From the NCBI RefSeq assembly GCF_008801405.1, contig NZ_VZPV01000001.1:3162001-3226000 (forward strand): a stretch of DNA of 64,000 nucleotides. The letters are read 5' to 3'. Source of the stretch: Ralstonia insidiosa. GTDB taxonomy: Bacteria; Pseudomonadota; Gammaproteobacteria; Burkholderiales; Burkholderiaceae. Below the pieces are notes generated by a model. It was not told the DNA's origin. It did no database searches and was given only the letters and a program-made list of their open reading frames with translations. Below are positions 1 through 7,918 of the stretch, piece by piece. Made by a program: the position numbers and the translations under genes. Position 1 is the first letter of the stretch; every line of letters starts with the position of its first letter.

Positions 1-196
1 GGTCGTACGGATAGGACGGATAGTAGGGATACGCAGCCACCGGCGCGGGCGCAACCGCGACGGGAGCGATCGGGTTGCCATAGGCGTCGTAGTACGGCGC
101 GACCACGCAGCCCCCCAGCAAGACGACCGCACAGGCGGCGAGCGCGCCCGCCAGGATGGCCGCAAGACGACGGCCGCGTTGCGGTGTCGGGTTCAT
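1..196 (-). CDS. Small Tyr/Pro-rich lipoprotein, 3' end outside window
   Basis: Reading leftward from an ATG at 196, about 65 codons are open to the window edge, so the C-terminus is missing. The N-terminus has an Arg-rich start (PQRGRR), a hydrophobic stretch, and a lipobox ending LLGGC at about residue 33, which predicts a type II signal peptide and outer-membrane or periplasmic lipid anchoring. The mature part is rich in Tyr, Pro and Ala (VVAPYYDAYGNP, then repeated PYYPSYPY-like runs). This composition resembles small Pro/Tyr-rich lipoproteins of Burkholderiaceae that have no assigned function. It is divergent from the transporter that follows. Confidence 0.65.
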   Translation of the reverse strand, partial: MNPTPQRGRRLAAILAGALAACAVVLLGGCVVAPYYDAYGNPIAPVAVAPAPVAAYPYYPSYPYD

Positions 197-376
197 GATG
201 TGCTCCGTTGGATGCATGTGCATATGCGTTCGACAGTGTTTGGCCAGTTCAATTCCAAGGACTTCGGATACGACCGCAGCCAATCGTTGCCGGATCACTT
301 ACCATGACCGCTTCGCCGCCCGCGCTGGGGAGAGATCGGGGCAGGCGATGCCCATAAAACACTGGAGGACACATCC

Positions 377-1717
377 ATGCAAGCCACCGAAGCCACGATA
401 GCGCCCACCCAGGGCGATCGTGCACCGGCCCCGGCCATCTCTGCAGCCACTCGACGCAAAGCCATCATCGCCGCCACCATCGGCAACGGCCTCGAGTGGT
501 TCGACTTCACGGTCTACAGCTTTTTTGCGGTCATCATCGCCAAGCTGTTCTTCCCCACCGGCAACGACTTCACCTCGTTCATGCTGACGGTCGCCACGTT
601 CGGCGTAGGGTTCTTCATGCGCCCGGTCGGCGCCGTCGTGCTCGGCGTCTATGCCGACCGCGTGGGCCGCAAGGCTGCGCTCACGCTCACCATCATGCTG
701 ATGGCGATTGGCACGGCCATCATCGGACTGGCGCCGACGTATTCGCAGATTGGCATCGGCGCACCGATCCTGATCGTGATCGCGCGGCTGATCCAGGGCT
801 TTTCGGCCGGCGGTGAAGTCGGCGGTGCTACGGCCTTCCTGATCGAGTACTCGCCGGACGAGCGCCGCGGCTACTTCGCCAGCTGGCAGCAGGCGAGCCA
901 GGGCATCTCGTTCATCCTCGGCGCGGCCATGGGTGCAATCGTCACCAACGGCCTGTCGCCCGAACAGATCGATGCCTGGGGCTGGCGCATTCCGTTCCTG
1001 TTCGGTCTGCTGATCGGCCCGGTCGGCATGTACATCCGCTCGCACTTGCATGAGCCCCCCGCGTTCGAAGCGCAGAAGGCGAAGGCCGCGAAGGAATCGC
1101 GGCTCGCGCCACTGTCGCAGGTGCTGCGCGATCATCCGCGCGAAGTGCTCGGCGGCCTGGGCGTGACCATCCTGTGGACGGTCTGCACGTACACGCTGGT
1201 GTTCTACATGCCGACGTATGCCAAGCAGCAGCTTGGCCTGCCGCTGGGCGCAACGTTCCAGTCGACGGCACTGTGCGGCGCGATCATCTTCGTGCTGTGC
1301 CCGATCATGGGCACGTTGTCGGATCGCATCGGCCGCAAGCGCATGCTGGGCACGGTGGCGCTCGTCATTGCCGCCGCAGCGTATCCGCTCTTCCACTGGC
1401 TGAACGTCAACCCGACCGTGCAGACGCTGCTGCAGGTGCAGGTGATCCTGGGTGTGCTGCTGGCGGCGTTTACCGGCCCCGCGCCGGCGGTGCTAGCCGA
1501 GCAGTTCCCGACGGCGGTGCGCTCCACGGGCCTGTCCATTTCGTACAACCTGGCGGTGACGATCTTCGGCGGCTTTGCTCCGCTGATCGTGACGTGGCTG
1601 ATTGCCAGCACCGGCAGCAAGCTGGCGCCGTCGTATTACGTGATGGTCGCGGCCATCATCAGCGTGTTTGCGCTGTCGCTGATGCACGATCGCACAGGCA
1701 AGCCGATCGAGAAGTAA
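377..1717 (+). CDS. MFS transporter, metabolite:H+ symporter (MHS) family
   Basis: 446 residues, the usual size for the MHS branch of the major facilitator superfamily, which imports organic acids (citrate, tricarballylate, ketoglutarate) or betaines with protons. The family signature GNGLEWFDFTVYSFF lies at about residues 39-53, the loop 2-3 motif reads YADRVGRKAA, and the motif GGEVGGATAFLIEY with ERRGYFASWQQASQG follows, as in citrate-proton symporters. About 12 hydrophobic helices fill the protein; it sits in the inner membrane. A Shine-Dalgarno GGAGGA lies 8 bases ahead of the ATG. It stands alone and ends in a strong hairpin. The substrate is not settled by sequence; citrate or a related tricarboxylate is the best guess. 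Confidence 0.85.
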   Translation: MQATEATIAPTQGDRAPAPAISAATRRKAIIAATIGNGLEWFDFTVYSFFAVIIAKLFFPTGNDFTSFMLTVATFGVGFFMRPVGAVVLGVYADRVGRKAALTLTIMLMAIGTAIIGLAPTYSQIGIGAPILIVIARLIQGFSAGGEVGGATAFLIEYSPDERRGYFASWQQASQGISFILGAAMGAIVTNGLSPEQIDAWGWRIPFLFGLLIGPVGMYIRSHLHEPPAFEAQKAKAAKESRLAPLSQVLRDHPREVLGGLGVTILWTVCTYTLVFYMPTYAKQQLGLPLGATFQSTALCGAIIFVLCPIMGTLSDRIGRKRMLGTVALVIAAAAYPLFHWLNVNPTVQTLLQVQVILGVLLAAFTGPAPAVLAEQFPTAVRSTGLSISYNLAVTIFGGFAPLIVTWLIASTGSKLAPSYYVMVAAIISVFALSLMHDRTGKPIEK

Positions 1718-1740
1718 CCGCTTGAAATCAACCAGGCGAG

Positions 1741-1777
1741 AACGGCCGGTGGCTCAACCCACCGGCCGTTCGTCTTT
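1741..1777 (+). terminator. Intrinsic terminator after the MHS symporter
   Basis: A perfect 12-bp stem (AACGGCCGGTGG / CCACCGGCCGTT) with a 6-base loop is followed by TCGTCTTTT. It overlaps the stop codon of the converging SDR gene, so it could also slow leftward transcription, although no U-tract exists on that side. Confidence 0.8.
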
Positions 1778-2506
1778 TGCGGCCAGCAGCGCGGCGTTCT
1801 CCAGCACACGCACACCGGGCGCATCCACGCGTGCCGCGCTCACCAACGCTGCCGCCACCGATTCCGCCGGCACGGGTCGCCACGCAATCGGCACCATCCA
1901 TCCGATTGCGTGCGACAGATTTTGTGCAACGCGTTCGCCGAAGCGGAATTCACTGCGCTTGCCGAGCAGCAGCGACGGCCGCACGATCGTGACCGATGGA
2001 AAGCCGATCGACAGGATGTCTGCTTCCACCTCGCCCTTGCAGCGATTGTAAAAAACACCCGAACGCGCATCGGCGCCCAGCGCGCTTACCAGCAGGAAAT
2101 GATGCGCCCCGGCCGCGAACGCGCGCCGCGCCAGTTCCGCCGGATATTCGACATCAACGCGCCGGAATGCCGCCTGCGATCCAGCCTGGCGAATGGTCGT
2201 GCCCAGCGCGCAAATAACGATATCTGCAGCCAGGGCGGTGTGTGCTTCGGGGGCGTCCAGCCGATCGAAATCGACCACGCGCTCGCGCAGTCTGCCGGGC
2301 ATCGCCTGCCCTGCCGTCAGCGCCCCTTGCCGGCGTACCAGCGCTGTCACGCTGCCGACCCAAGTCTGGGCGACCAGGCGGCGCACCACCGCGCTGCCCA
2401 CCAATCCATTGGCACCGGCCACCAGCACGGCCGGTCCGCGTGGCTGTTCGGCGGCATCGCCATCGCCCGCGAAGCCTTGTGCGACAGGCGTTTGCGAACT
2501 CGACAT
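1754..2506 (-). CDS. Atypical SDR, NAD(P)-binding oxidoreductase (HTATIP2/TIP30-like)
   Basis: 250 residues from the ATG at 2506, chosen because GGAGAACATC sits directly before it; in-frame ATGs further upstream lack a ribosome site. The N-terminal Rossmann signature is VAGANGLVGSAVVRRL (glycine-rich NAD(P) loop, about residues 28-43). FLLVSALGAD followed by FYNRCKGEVE supplies the Ser and the Y-x-x-x-K of the SDR active site, so catalysis is possible. The layout matches the TIP30/HTATIP2-like atypical SDRs found as stand-alone genes in proteobacteria; the substrate is unknown. It converges on the MHS symporter. Cytosolic, no signal peptide. Confidence 0.8.
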   Translation of the reverse strand: MSSSQTPVAQGFAGDGDAAEQPRGPAVLVAGANGLVGSAVVRRLVAQTWVGSVTALVRRQGALTAGQAMPGRLRERVVDFDRLDAPEAHTALAADIVICALGTTIRQAGSQAAFRRVDVEYPAELARRAFAAGAHHFLLVSALGADARSGVFYNRCKGEVEADILSIGFPSVTIVRPSLLLGKRSEFRFGERVAQNLSHAIGWMVPIAWRPVPAESVAAALVSAARVDAPGVRVLENAALLAAKDERPVG

Positions 2507-2818
2507 GATGTTCTCCATGAGGTTGGCATTGGCTGCAAGTACACAGTGTAGGGCGGCTTTCGCGCCGGTTTCCGGCACCGGGCCTGCGCGCTTTCGGTGC
2601 ATTTCGGGTGCGGGCAACGCTGATGGAAATGCAAACAAACCCTGTTGATATCAGGTGTTTCCCGGATGCCCGGCCCGCAAACGTAGACAGGACAAGTGTC
2701 GGTTGCGAGCAACGGCCCGCAAAGCCTTGCAGGGAGGGGATGTGCAACCCTTCGCAACGGTGATATAAAACGGGTCGCAGTACAACGCTGTCCAACAAAC
2801 CTGATGTGGGGAACTGAC

Positions 2819-3103
2819 ATGACGACCAAATCCGAACTCGTAGCCGCCATTGCAAAAGACGCAGAACTGAGCAACGCCGCCGCCGAGCGCGCGCTGAACT
2901 CCGCGCTGGAAAACATCAAGAAGACCGTCGCCAAGGGCGGCACCATCACGCTGGTTGGCTTCGGTTCGTTCTCGTCGGGCAAGCGTGCTGCACGCACCGG
3001 CCGCAACCCGCGCACCGGCGAAGCCATCAAGATCCCGGCAACCAAGACCGTGAAGTTCACGGCTGGCAAGGGTTTCAAGGACGCCGTGAACAAGAAGAAG
3101 TAA
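2819..3103 (+). CDS. hupB: HU-family DNA-binding protein
   Basis: 94 residues, close to the 90 of E. coli HU. It begins MTTKSELVAAIAKDAELSN, carries the HU core GTITLVGFGSFSSGKRAARTG and the minor-groove arm RNPRTGEAIKIPATK with its Pro wedge. It is a nucleoid-associated architectural protein that bends DNA as a dimer. The ATG at 2819 follows GTGGGGAACTGAC. Upstream, TATAAA at 2764-2769 is a good -10, leaving a leader of about 45 bases, and a terminator follows 38 bases after the stop, so the gene is a monocistronic unit. HU-beta and HU-alpha types cannot be separated with certainty by eye; the symbol is by similarity. Confidence 0.93.
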   Translation: MTTKSELVAAIAKDAELSNAAAERALNSALENIKKTVAKGGTITLVGFGSFSSGKRAARTGRNPRTGEAIKIPATKTVKFTAGKGFKDAVNKKK

Positions 3104-3141
3104 GCGTCTTCTGCGGGGCTCTACGGAGCCGGGAGACTTGC

Positions 3142-3170
3142 AAGGGACCCTTTAAGGGTCCCTTTTCTTT
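3142..3170 (+). terminator. Terminator after hupB, possibly bidirectional
   Basis: AAGGGACCC, loop TTTAA, GGGTCCCTT, then TTCTTTT. The 9-bp stem is followed by a T-rich run on the plus strand. It lies between the converging hupB and hutD genes. Confidence 0.85.
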
Positions 3171-3198
3171 TGACTGCTTTTTTGCCTGAGCGCAAAGA

Positions 3199-3777
3199 TC
3201 AGGCGATCGGCCAGAGCGCCACCAGATAGCCGACCGACCCCACGCGCGCAACCAGCGTGTCGTTGCCCGACGGCGCATCCAGCCACGCCGCTGCACCCCG
3301 CGGCACATCCGCGCCGTTGAGCAACAGCGCGCCATGCACGCAGTACGCCAACCACTGTATGCCAGAATGCGTGATCGGCAGCGACCGACGCTCACCGGCA
3401 GCCAGCGCGATCGACTCCGCGTGATGCGCCCAGGTGTCGCGGCGCGTCATCACGTTGAAGTCCGACAGCGGCGCATCGAGCGTGGCGTGAATGTCCACCT
3501 CTCCGGGGAAGCGCACGGGTGCCTCGCCCGGCGCGAGCGACACAACGTTGCCGTCCGCACGATGCATCGTCAGCCGCCCACCGGCGATCACCGCCAGCGA
3601 GCGATCGATACCAGCAAAACGCGAGAACGGCCCCGCAGCGTCGACCTGCGCTGTGCTGATGCGCCAGTCGAAGGTGTCGAGCGTGGCGCCTTCGGGTGCG
3701 ATGGCGATTTCGGTGGTGACGCCGCCGCCGTTCTTCCACGGCATGCGGCGCATTGCGTCTGCAGGAATCAGCTTCAT
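3199..3777 (-). CDS. hutD: HutD/Ves family protein
   Basis: 192 residues. It starts MKLIPADAMRRMPWKNGGG, the classic HutD opening, and keeps the cupin-like features WRISTAQVDAAGPFSRFAG and the short C-terminal strand GSVGYLVALWPIA. HutD is a bicupin-fold protein linked to histidine utilisation; a regulatory role in keeping hut expression in bounds has been shown in Pseudomonas, but no enzyme activity is established. Its ATG overlaps the hutG stop as ATGA, so the two are translationally coupled. As the last gene of the leftward cluster it supports histidine or formimidoylglutamate as the cluster's substrate. Confidence 0.88.
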   Translation of the reverse strand: MKLIPADAMRRMPWKNGGGVTTEIAIAPEGATLDTFDWRISTAQVDAAGPFSRFAGIDRSLAVIAGGRLTMHRADGNVVSLAPGEAPVRFPGEVDIHATLDAPLSDFNVMTRRDTWAHHAESIALAAGERRSLPITHSGIQWLAYCVHGALLLNGADVPRGAAAWLDAPSGNDTLVARVGSVGYLVALWPIA

Positions 3778-4733
3778 TGGCGGCGCAGCAGGTGATATGC
3801 CAGGCGTGCGGCCACACGCACGGTGCGGCGGTCCTGGTCGTATTCGGGATTGGTCTCGGCGATGTCCGCCACGCGCACCTTGCCCGTGGCGCACACATGC
3901 TGCACGAGCGCCTCAAGCACCGGCAACGTGATGCCGTATGCGGCGGGTGCGGAGACACCGGGCGCGACGGCGGCAGCCAGCACATCCATGTCGATGGTCA
4001 GGTAGACGTGATCGACATCGGCCAGCCACGCATCCAGATCGGCCATGCGCGCATCGAGATGGCGCTCCTGCACATCGGTGTCTTCCACGTAGTGCGCGTG
4101 CAGCGCATCGGCGCGATCGAACAGCGCGGGCGTGTTGGACAGGCGGCTCACACCCAGGCAGCAATACGTCAGGTCGATACCGTGCGCGGCACAGTCTTCG
4201 GCGATCTGGTCGAACGGTGTGCCGGAGTTGCCGGGGCGGCTCGTGCGCAGATCGAAATGCGCATCAAAGTTGACGATGGCCAGACGCCCACGCAGGGCCT
4301 GTTTCTGCCAATGCTTGCGCAGGCCCTGGTAGGTGCCGAACGCAACCTCGTGGCCGCCACCCAGCACAACCGGACGCGCGCCGGCATCGAGCAGGTCGAA
4401 GACGGCATCACCGAGTGCGGTTTGGGCTCTTTCCAGATCGCCATCATCGCAAGTGACATCCCCCGCGTCGGCGAGCACCGCAAGACCGTGCGCAGGCACG
4501 TTGGCCAACGCACGACGAATCTCACGCGGAGCCTGCGCAGCACCTGCACGACCGTGGTTGCGCAGCACGCCGGCATCGCACGCAAAGCCAAGCACGGCCG
4601 GCGCACCGGAAAGCGCGGTGACATAGGCAGACCGCACAACCTGGAACAGTCGCGTGACATCGCCACGCTCGCCTGTGTCATCACGGCCCTGCCAGATGGA
4701 AGCATCGAATGTCATCACCTCGTGCATGGTCAT
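3774..4733 (-). CDS. hutG: Formimidoylglutamase (arginase/ureohydrolase family)
   Basis: 319 residues from the ATG at 4733, which overlaps the upstream ATPase stop as ATGA; internal ATGs at 4727 and 4715 remain possible. It hydrolyses N-formimidoyl-L-glutamate to glutamate and formamide, the last step of one histidine degradation route. The di-manganese site is visible as GGGHEVAFGTYQGL, NFDAHFDLR and TIDMDV, in the order and spacing of the ureohydrolase fold; NFDAHFDLR is more typical of formimidoylglutamase than of agmatinase or arginase. The other hut enzymes (HutH, HutU, HutI) are not in this window. Coupled to hutD downstream and to ABC transporter genes upstream. Confidence 0.85.
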   Translation of the reverse strand: MTMHEVMTFDASIWQGRDDTGERGDVTRLFQVVRSAYVTALSGAPAVLGFACDAGVLRNHGRAGAAQAPREIRRALANVPAHGLAVLADAGDVTCDDGDLERAQTALGDAVFDLLDAGARPVVLGGGHEVAFGTYQGLRKHWQKQALRGRLAIVNFDAHFDLRTSRPGNSGTPFDQIAEDCAAHGIDLTYCCLGVSRLSNTPALFDRADALHAHYVEDTDVQERHLDARMADLDAWLADVDHVYLTIDMDVLAAAVAPGVSAPAAYGITLPVLEALVQHVCATGKVRVADIAETNPEYDQDRRTVRVAARLAYHLLRRQ

Positions 4734-5542
4734 GAACGCGTGAGCACCGCTTGCAGGAACGAACGCGTACGCGCCTCCTTGGGTTCTCCAAAGATGACCG
4801 ACGGTGGCCCGGCTTCGACGATGCCGCCGCCGTCCATCACGACCACCACGTCGGCCACTTCGCGTGCGAAGCCCATCTCGTGCGTGACGACCAGCATCGT
4901 CATGCCTTCCTTGGCGAGCAGCTTCATCACCTGCAGCACCTCGCCGACGAGTTCCGGGTCGAGTGCAGACGTCGGCTCGTCGAACAGCATGACCTTCGGC
5001 TGCATCGCCAGCGCGCGGGCAATCGCCACGCGCTGCTTCTGGCCGCCGGAGAGGCTCGCGGGCATCGCATCGGCCTTGTGTGCCAAGCCCACTTTCTGCA
5101 GCAGTTCGCGCGCTTCGGTTTCCGCCTCGTGCTTCGACTTGTTGCGCAGCATGCGCGGGCCGATGGTGACGTTGTGCAGTACCGACAGATGCGGGAACAG
5201 GTTGAACGACTGGAACACCATGCCGACCTGCTGGCGCAGGTGGTTGAGGTCGCTCTCGGGCAGCATCGTGCCGTTGTCGATCAGCCGCTTGCCGCAGATG
5301 TCGATGGTGCCGCCTTCCGGCACTTCCAACCCGTTGCAGCAACGCAGGAAGGTGCTCTTGCCCGAGCCGCTGGGGCCGATCACCACCACCACCTGCGAGG
5401 CATCGACCTCGAAGTCGATGCCCTTGAGCACCGTGTGATCACCATACGATTTGGTGAGACCGCGGATCTGGATCATGGGTACATCCAGCGCGGATTTCAA
5501 AGTTTGCGGGTTCGCCGCATTGGTCACACTGGCCATGTTCAT
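4730..5542 (-). CDS. Polar amino-acid ABC transporter, ATP-binding protein
   Basis: 270 residues. Walker A GPSGSGKST (about residue 57), Q-loop VFQSFNLFPHLSV, signature LSGGQKQRVAIARALA, Walker B VMLFDEPTSALDPE and switch His in VVTHEMGFAR place it in the HisP/GlnQ group of polar amino-acid importers. About 20 residues precede the usual family start at MIQIRGLTKSYG; the ATG at 5542 is favoured because it overlaps the permease stop as ATGA, but the in-frame ATG just before IQIRG is an alternative. It is a cytosolic motor for the permease encoded just upstream, and is followed by hutG with a second ATGA overlap. Likely substrate: histidine or another basic amino acid, inferred from context. Confidence 0.9.
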   Translation of the reverse strand: MNMASVTNAANPQTLKSALDVPMIQIRGLTKSYGDHTVLKGIDFEVDASQVVVVIGPSGSGKSTFLRCCNGLEVPEGGTIDICGKRLIDNGTMLPESDLNHLRQQVGMVFQSFNLFPHLSVLHNVTIGPRMLRNKSKHEAETEARELLQKVGLAHKADAMPASLSGGQKQRVAIARALAMQPKVMLFDEPTSALDPELVGEVLQVMKLLAKEGMTMLVVTHEMGFAREVADVVVVMDGGGIVEAGPPSVIFGEPKEARTRSFLQAVLTRS

Positions 5543-6207
5543 TGCACCATGCCTCCCGCACGGATGTTGCGTTCAAGGCGATGCAGCAGGTAGCTCGCCG
5601 CACTGGTCAGCACCAGATACACCAGTGCAATCGCCAGGTACACCTCCAGCGAGCGGTACGACACGCTGATGATCTTCTGCCCTTCGTGCATCAGGTCGTG
5701 AATGGTCAGCAGCGACACCAGCGCCGAGTTCTTGATCAGCGCGATGAACTCGTTGCCCAGCGGCGGGATCATCCGCACCACGGCCTGCGGCAGGATGATC
5801 GCGCGCATCGACTGCGCCGACGACATGCCGATCGAGCGCGCCGCCTCCATCTGCCCACGATCCACCGATTGGATCGCACCGCGCACGATCTCCGACACAT
5901 AGGCGCCGGAATACACACCCAGCCCCAGCACGCCGCACACGAAGGCCGGCAGCAGGATGTCGAACTGCGGCAACCCGAAGAACAGCAGGAAGAGCTGCAC
6001 CAGCAGCGGCGTGCCACGGATGAACGTCACGTACACCGTGCAGATACCGTAGATGAAGCGTCGGCGCGGGTTCAGCCGCCCGATGCCCACCAGCAGGCCC
6101 AGCACGCAGCCGAGCATCAGCGCAACAGCCGTCACCTCCACGGTGACAAGCGCCCCGTGGAGAATGTCCGTCCATCCCGCCCAGACAGGAGAAAAATCCA
6201 GTTCCAT
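5539..6207 (-). CDS. Polar amino-acid ABC transporter, permease
   Basis: 222 residues with about five membrane helices. The HisMQ-type pattern is clear: LHGALVTVEVTAVALMLGC, then YVTFIRGTPLLVQLFLLFFG, and the EAA loop EAARSIGMSSAQSMRAIILPQ that docks the ATPase. Only one permease gene is present, so the transporter probably uses a homodimer. The start at 6207 lies 18 bases after the stop of the binding-protein gene, consistent with a single leftward operon. Inner membrane. Confidence 0.9.
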   Translation of the reverse strand: MELDFSPVWAGWTDILHGALVTVEVTAVALMLGCVLGLLVGIGRLNPRRRFIYGICTVYVTFIRGTPLLVQLFLLFFGLPQFDILLPAFVCGVLGLGVYSGAYVSEIVRGAIQSVDRGQMEAARSIGMSSAQSMRAIILPQAVVRMIPPLGNEFIALIKNSALVSLLTIHDLMHEGQKIISVSYRSLEVYLAIALVYLVLTSAASYLLHRLERNIRAGGMVQ

Positions 6208-6225
6208 CAGCGTGTCCAGTCGTCG

Positions 6226-6981
6226 TTACTTGGCAGCAGCGCCAAACCACTTCTTGACGATCTGGTCGTACGTACCGTCGGCCTTGATCTTCTCGAGCGC
6301 GGCGTTCAGCGCCTTGGTCAGCTCAGGCTGGTCACGGCGCACGGCGATGCCGTATTCCTCGGTCGTCAGTGCCGGCTCGACCAGACGCAGGCCCGGACGC
6401 GCCTTGACGTAGTACGCCGCAGCGGGGCGGCCCGTGACGGCTGCATCGGCACGGCCGATCTCAACGAGGTTGAACATCTGCTCGTTCTTTTCGACTTCCA
6501 CGCGCTCGACCTTCGGATAGTTCTCGCGCAGGTAGTTGACCGACTTGGTGCCCACCTGCACGCTCACCTTCTTGCCGTTCAGGTCCGCCGGCGTCTTGAC
6601 AGCCGTGTTGCCCTGCTTGACCAGCGCAACCAGGCCGCCGTGGTAGTACGGCACCGTGAAGTCCACCACCTTCTTGCGCTCCTCGGTGATGTAGATGCCC
6701 GAGATGGCCACGTCGAAGCGGCGCGAAATCAGGCCCGGTACGAGGCCCTTGAAGTCGATGTCGGTCCACTCGACCGGGCGGCCCATCGTGCGGGCCAGCG
6801 CTTCGATCAGATCCACATCAAAGCCGGTGCGCTTGCCGCCCTCGACAAACTCCATCGGCGCGAAGGTGGCATCGGTGGCCACGCGCAGCGGCTCGCCTGC
6901 AGCGTGCGCGGCAGTAGCGAAGGACGCCGCAGCGGACAACGCCACGGCACAGGCCAGCATAAAACGACGGCGATTCCCCAT
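6226..6981 (-). CDS. Periplasmic amino-acid-binding protein of ABC importer
   Basis: 251 residues from the ATG at 6981, preceded by AGGAGACCACTC, a clear ribosome site. The signal peptide (NRRRFMLACAVALSAAASFA) ends near AHA at about residue 27. The mature part is an SBP_bac_3 fold: LRVATDATFAPMEFVE, GFDVDLIEALARTMG, DFKGLVPGLISRRFDVAISG and VDFTVPYYHGGLVALV. These are the usual ligand-pocket segments of His/Lys/Arg or Glu/Gln-type receptors. It delivers the ligand to the single permease. Sixty-six bases separate it from the IclR gene upstream on the same strand, so the operon may begin at either point. Confidence 0.9.
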   Translation of the reverse strand: MGNRRRFMLACAVALSAAASFATAAHAAGEPLRVATDATFAPMEFVEGGKRTGFDVDLIEALARTMGRPVEWTDIDFKGLVPGLISRRFDVAISGIYITEERKKVVDFTVPYYHGGLVALVKQGNTAVKTPADLNGKKVSVQVGTKSVNYLRENYPKVERVEVEKNEQMFNLVEIGRADAAVTGRPAAAYYVKARPGLRLVEPALTTEEYGIAVRRDQPELTKALNAALEKIKADGTYDQIVKKWFGAAAK

Positions 6982-7047
6982 GAGTGGTCTCCTAATGTGC
7001 ATGTGGGGTGGAAAAAACAATTCGAGCAAAACGCGTGATTCGTAAAT

Positions 7048-7809
7048 TCAGATGTCCTGCAGCCGTGCCGAAATGGACGCAGCAGCAGCCACGGTCATGT
7101 CGATCAGGCGTTGCTCCTTGCCGCGCACGCGCGTGGCAGGCGCCATCAACGTAATGGAGCCGAGCGCGTGGCCGGGCATCCGGAACACCGGCGCACTCAC
7201 GCCCCAGACGCCGGGGTCGACTTCGCCTTCGGACAGTGCGTAGCCCGCGGCGCGGATATCAGCAAGTTCGGTTTGCAGTTGCGCTTGGCTGTCCGGATCA
7301 ATGGCCAGCAAGTCTGCGAGGATGGCGCGCGCAGCCGTTGGCGGCATGAACGCGAGCAATGATTTGGCCGAGGCGCCGGCCAGCAGCGGCACACCGCGCC
7401 CCTTCTCGAACGAGCAGCGCAGCGACTGCTGGCTCTCGACCATTTCCAGACAGACGGCCTGGTCCTTGACGGCCACCACCAGCCCGACCGATTCACCCGA
7501 CTCGGCGACGAGCTTGGCCATACCGATGCGCGCTTCCTGCACGAGGTGCGAAGCGTGATCGAAGCCGAGTGCGAGTTGCAGACTGATCGGACCCGGCGCG
7601 TAGGTGCCGGACGATTCGAGCACGAAGCCCCAGCGCTTGAGCATCGCCACCTGACGGTACAGCGTGCTCTGCGGCAGACCGGTCAGCTCGACCAGCTCAC
7701 GCGCCGCAACCGGGCGGCCGTGGCGGGCGATGGTGGCGAGCACCATCAGCACGCGATCCGCACCGGCGGTGGGTTGTGCTGCAAGTTGTGCGGAAGCGGG
7801 CTCGGCCAT
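7048..7809 (-). CDS. IclR-family transcriptional regulator
   Basis: 253 residues. The N-terminal winged helix reads VLMVLATIARHGRPVAARELV with recognition helix LPQSTLYRQVAMLKRWGF; a C-terminal GAF-like effector domain follows (ESVGLVVAVKDQAVCLEM ... GSITLMAPATRVRG). It is the first gene of the leftward block with the ABC importer, hutG and hutD, and so is the likely local regulator. This differs from the textbook hut operon, where control is by HutC (GntR) or HutR. An imperfectly spaced palindrome and a direct repeat lie just upstream (7830-7893). Confidence 0.88.
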   Translation of the reverse strand: MAEPASAQLAAQPTAGADRVLMVLATIARHGRPVAARELVELTGLPQSTLYRQVAMLKRWGFVLESSGTYAPGPISLQLALGFDHASHLVQEARIGMAKLVAESGESVGLVVAVKDQAVCLEMVESQQSLRCSFEKGRGVPLLAGASAKSLLAFMPPTAARAILADLLAIDPDSQAQLQTELADIRAAGYALSEGEVDPGVWGVSAPVFRMPGHALGSITLMAPATRVRGKEQRLIDMTVAAAASISARLQDI

Positions 7810-7829
7810 CGCAAAAGCTCCGTGGCGTG

Positions 7830-7893
7830 GAATGCGACGGAGAATGCGACGGTTTTCTCAAATCATCAACGCACGATTCCCAATAGACGGGAA
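7830..7893. promoter_or_regulatory. Candidate operator region of the IclR gene
   Basis: Two perfect 11-bp direct repeats GAATGCGACGG lie at 7830-7840 and 7842-7852, and a perfect inverted repeat TTCCC-N7-GGGAA lies at 7877-7893. Both are in the 109-bp gap between the IclR start and the next gene. IclR-type proteins bind short palindromes and often control their own genes; binding here is inference. Confidence 0.4.
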
Positions 7894-7918
7894 AAGTACG
7901 CAAATTTAGTATTTACAC

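Noticed and set aside
299..1396. Long minus-strand open frame opposite the MHS symporter (about 365 codons)
   Set aside because: His/Arg/Asp-rich low-complexity product typical of antisense frames in GC-rich genes; the plus strand has a clear transporter.
3753..5438. Plus-strand open frame of about 560 codons opposite hutG and the ABC ATPase
   Set aside because: It runs antisense across two recognised enzymes with overlapping starts and stops; its composition does not resemble any protein family.
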